Below are positions 63,897-64,000 of a DNA stretch of 64,000 bases, in pieces. The DNA lies in contig NZ_FZNQ01000006.1 of assembly GCF_900188065.1 (NCBI RefSeq), positions 1-64,000 on the forward strand, in the 5' to 3' direction. Position 1 is the first letter of the stretch; the number at the start of each line of letters is the position of its first letter. The notes under the pieces are model-generated. The model worked only from the letters and a program-made list of their open reading frames with translations. It searched no databases and was not told the DNA's origin. Source of the stretch: Halorubrum vacuolatum. GTDB lineage: Archaea; Halobacteriota; Halobacteria; Halobacteriales; Haloferacaceae. A program made the translations under genes and the position numbers.

Positions 63897-64000
63897 CTAA
63901 TTTCTAACGTTGTCAGCTGCTTCCTCCACGATCTCGTCAGCTGCTTCCTCCACGATCTCGTCAGCTGCTTCCTCCACGATCTCGTCATCTAATTCGTCGT
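63897..64000 (-). CDS. 3' end of a gene with an acidic octapeptide repeat (partial)
   Basis: The minus strand is open from the window edge to a TAG at 63897-63899. The last residues read DELDD, then EIVEEAAD three times, then NVRN. The repeat is encoded by the 24-bp tandem units at 63913-63984. Only the tail is in view; the nature of the protein is unknown. A helical acidic tail is typical of halophile proteins. Confidence 0.6.
   Translation of the reverse strand, partial: DELDDEIVEEAADEIVEEAADEIVEEAADNVRN
63913..63984 (+). repeat. 24-bp tandem repeat, three exact copies
   Basis: TCAGCTGCTTCCTCCACGAT plus CTCG at 63913, 63937 and 63961. It lies in the coding tail of the partial minus-strand gene and keeps its frame. 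Confidence 0.95.

Noticed and set aside
63913-63984. Possible CRISPR array in the 24-bp repeats
   Set aside because: The copies are contiguous without spacers and are in frame in a coding tail, so they are a tandem repeat.

Overview
The window looks like chromosome of a haloarchaeon (class Halobacteria; a Halorubrum-like genus is possible but not provable from sequence alone). The backbone is very GC-rich, its proteins are loaded with Asp/Glu, and it carries archaeal translation factors (aEF-2, aEF-1alpha, S10), RNA polymerase subunit L, a Tat-exported halocyanin, archaeal TATA boxes 26-28 bases upstream of leaderless starts, a TFB paralogue and haloarchaea-type small proteins.

Layout. (1) 1-8926: accessory DNA ending at a tRNA-Ala(CGC) gene. 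It holds a STAND/NACHT-type ATPase with almost identical 120-bp TPR repeats, an insertion-sequence end remnant and a 1678-residue primase-ATPase of the kind found in integrated plasmids or viruses. (2) 8927-45354: ordinary core chromosome: rhomboid protease, S10/EF-1alpha, ACT protein/homoserine dehydrogenase, EF-2, two isoaspartyl methyltransferase-like genes, methylthioadenosine phosphorylase, phosphate transporter, RpoL, SDR, rhodanese-metallo-beta-lactamase fusion, D-lactate dehydrogenase-like flavoprotein, GH13 glucosidase, a MinD operon, PEP synthase, halocyanin, GT4 glycosyltransferase, S9 peptidase, an AbrB-PIN toxin-antitoxin pair, the B12-binding subunit of methylmalonyl-CoA mutase with MeaB, Sua5, UspA, an Asp-box propeller, a HEXXH protein (DUF5781-like) and a PAS histidine kinase. 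The core ends at tRNA-Arg(CCG). (3) 45355-64000: an AT-richer accessory island. Its centre is a tight four-gene operon (46639-57082, minus strand) of DUF499-type ATPase, a small DUF7680-like protein, a DUF1156/COG1743-type adenine methylase and a PLD-SNF2 helicase. This is a BREX/DISARM-related defence cassette without a PglZ gene in view. Next to it are a winged-helix/coiled-coil protein, a membrane-anchored protein, a cytidylate-kinase-like P-loop protein and a second operon, TFB paralogue - serine recombinase - two unknown proteins.

How the genes fit together. The core covers translation, methionine/threonine metabolism, gluconeogenesis (PEP synthase) and propionyl-CoA use (methylmalonyl-CoA mutase/MeaB). 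The two accessory blocks each abut a tRNA gene and both carry relics of the same insertion-sequence ends, so both look acquired. Their contents are mainly defence and mobility. A second theme is short tandem repeats (15-32 bp units) between genes and in-frame low-complexity expansions inside genes such as meaB.
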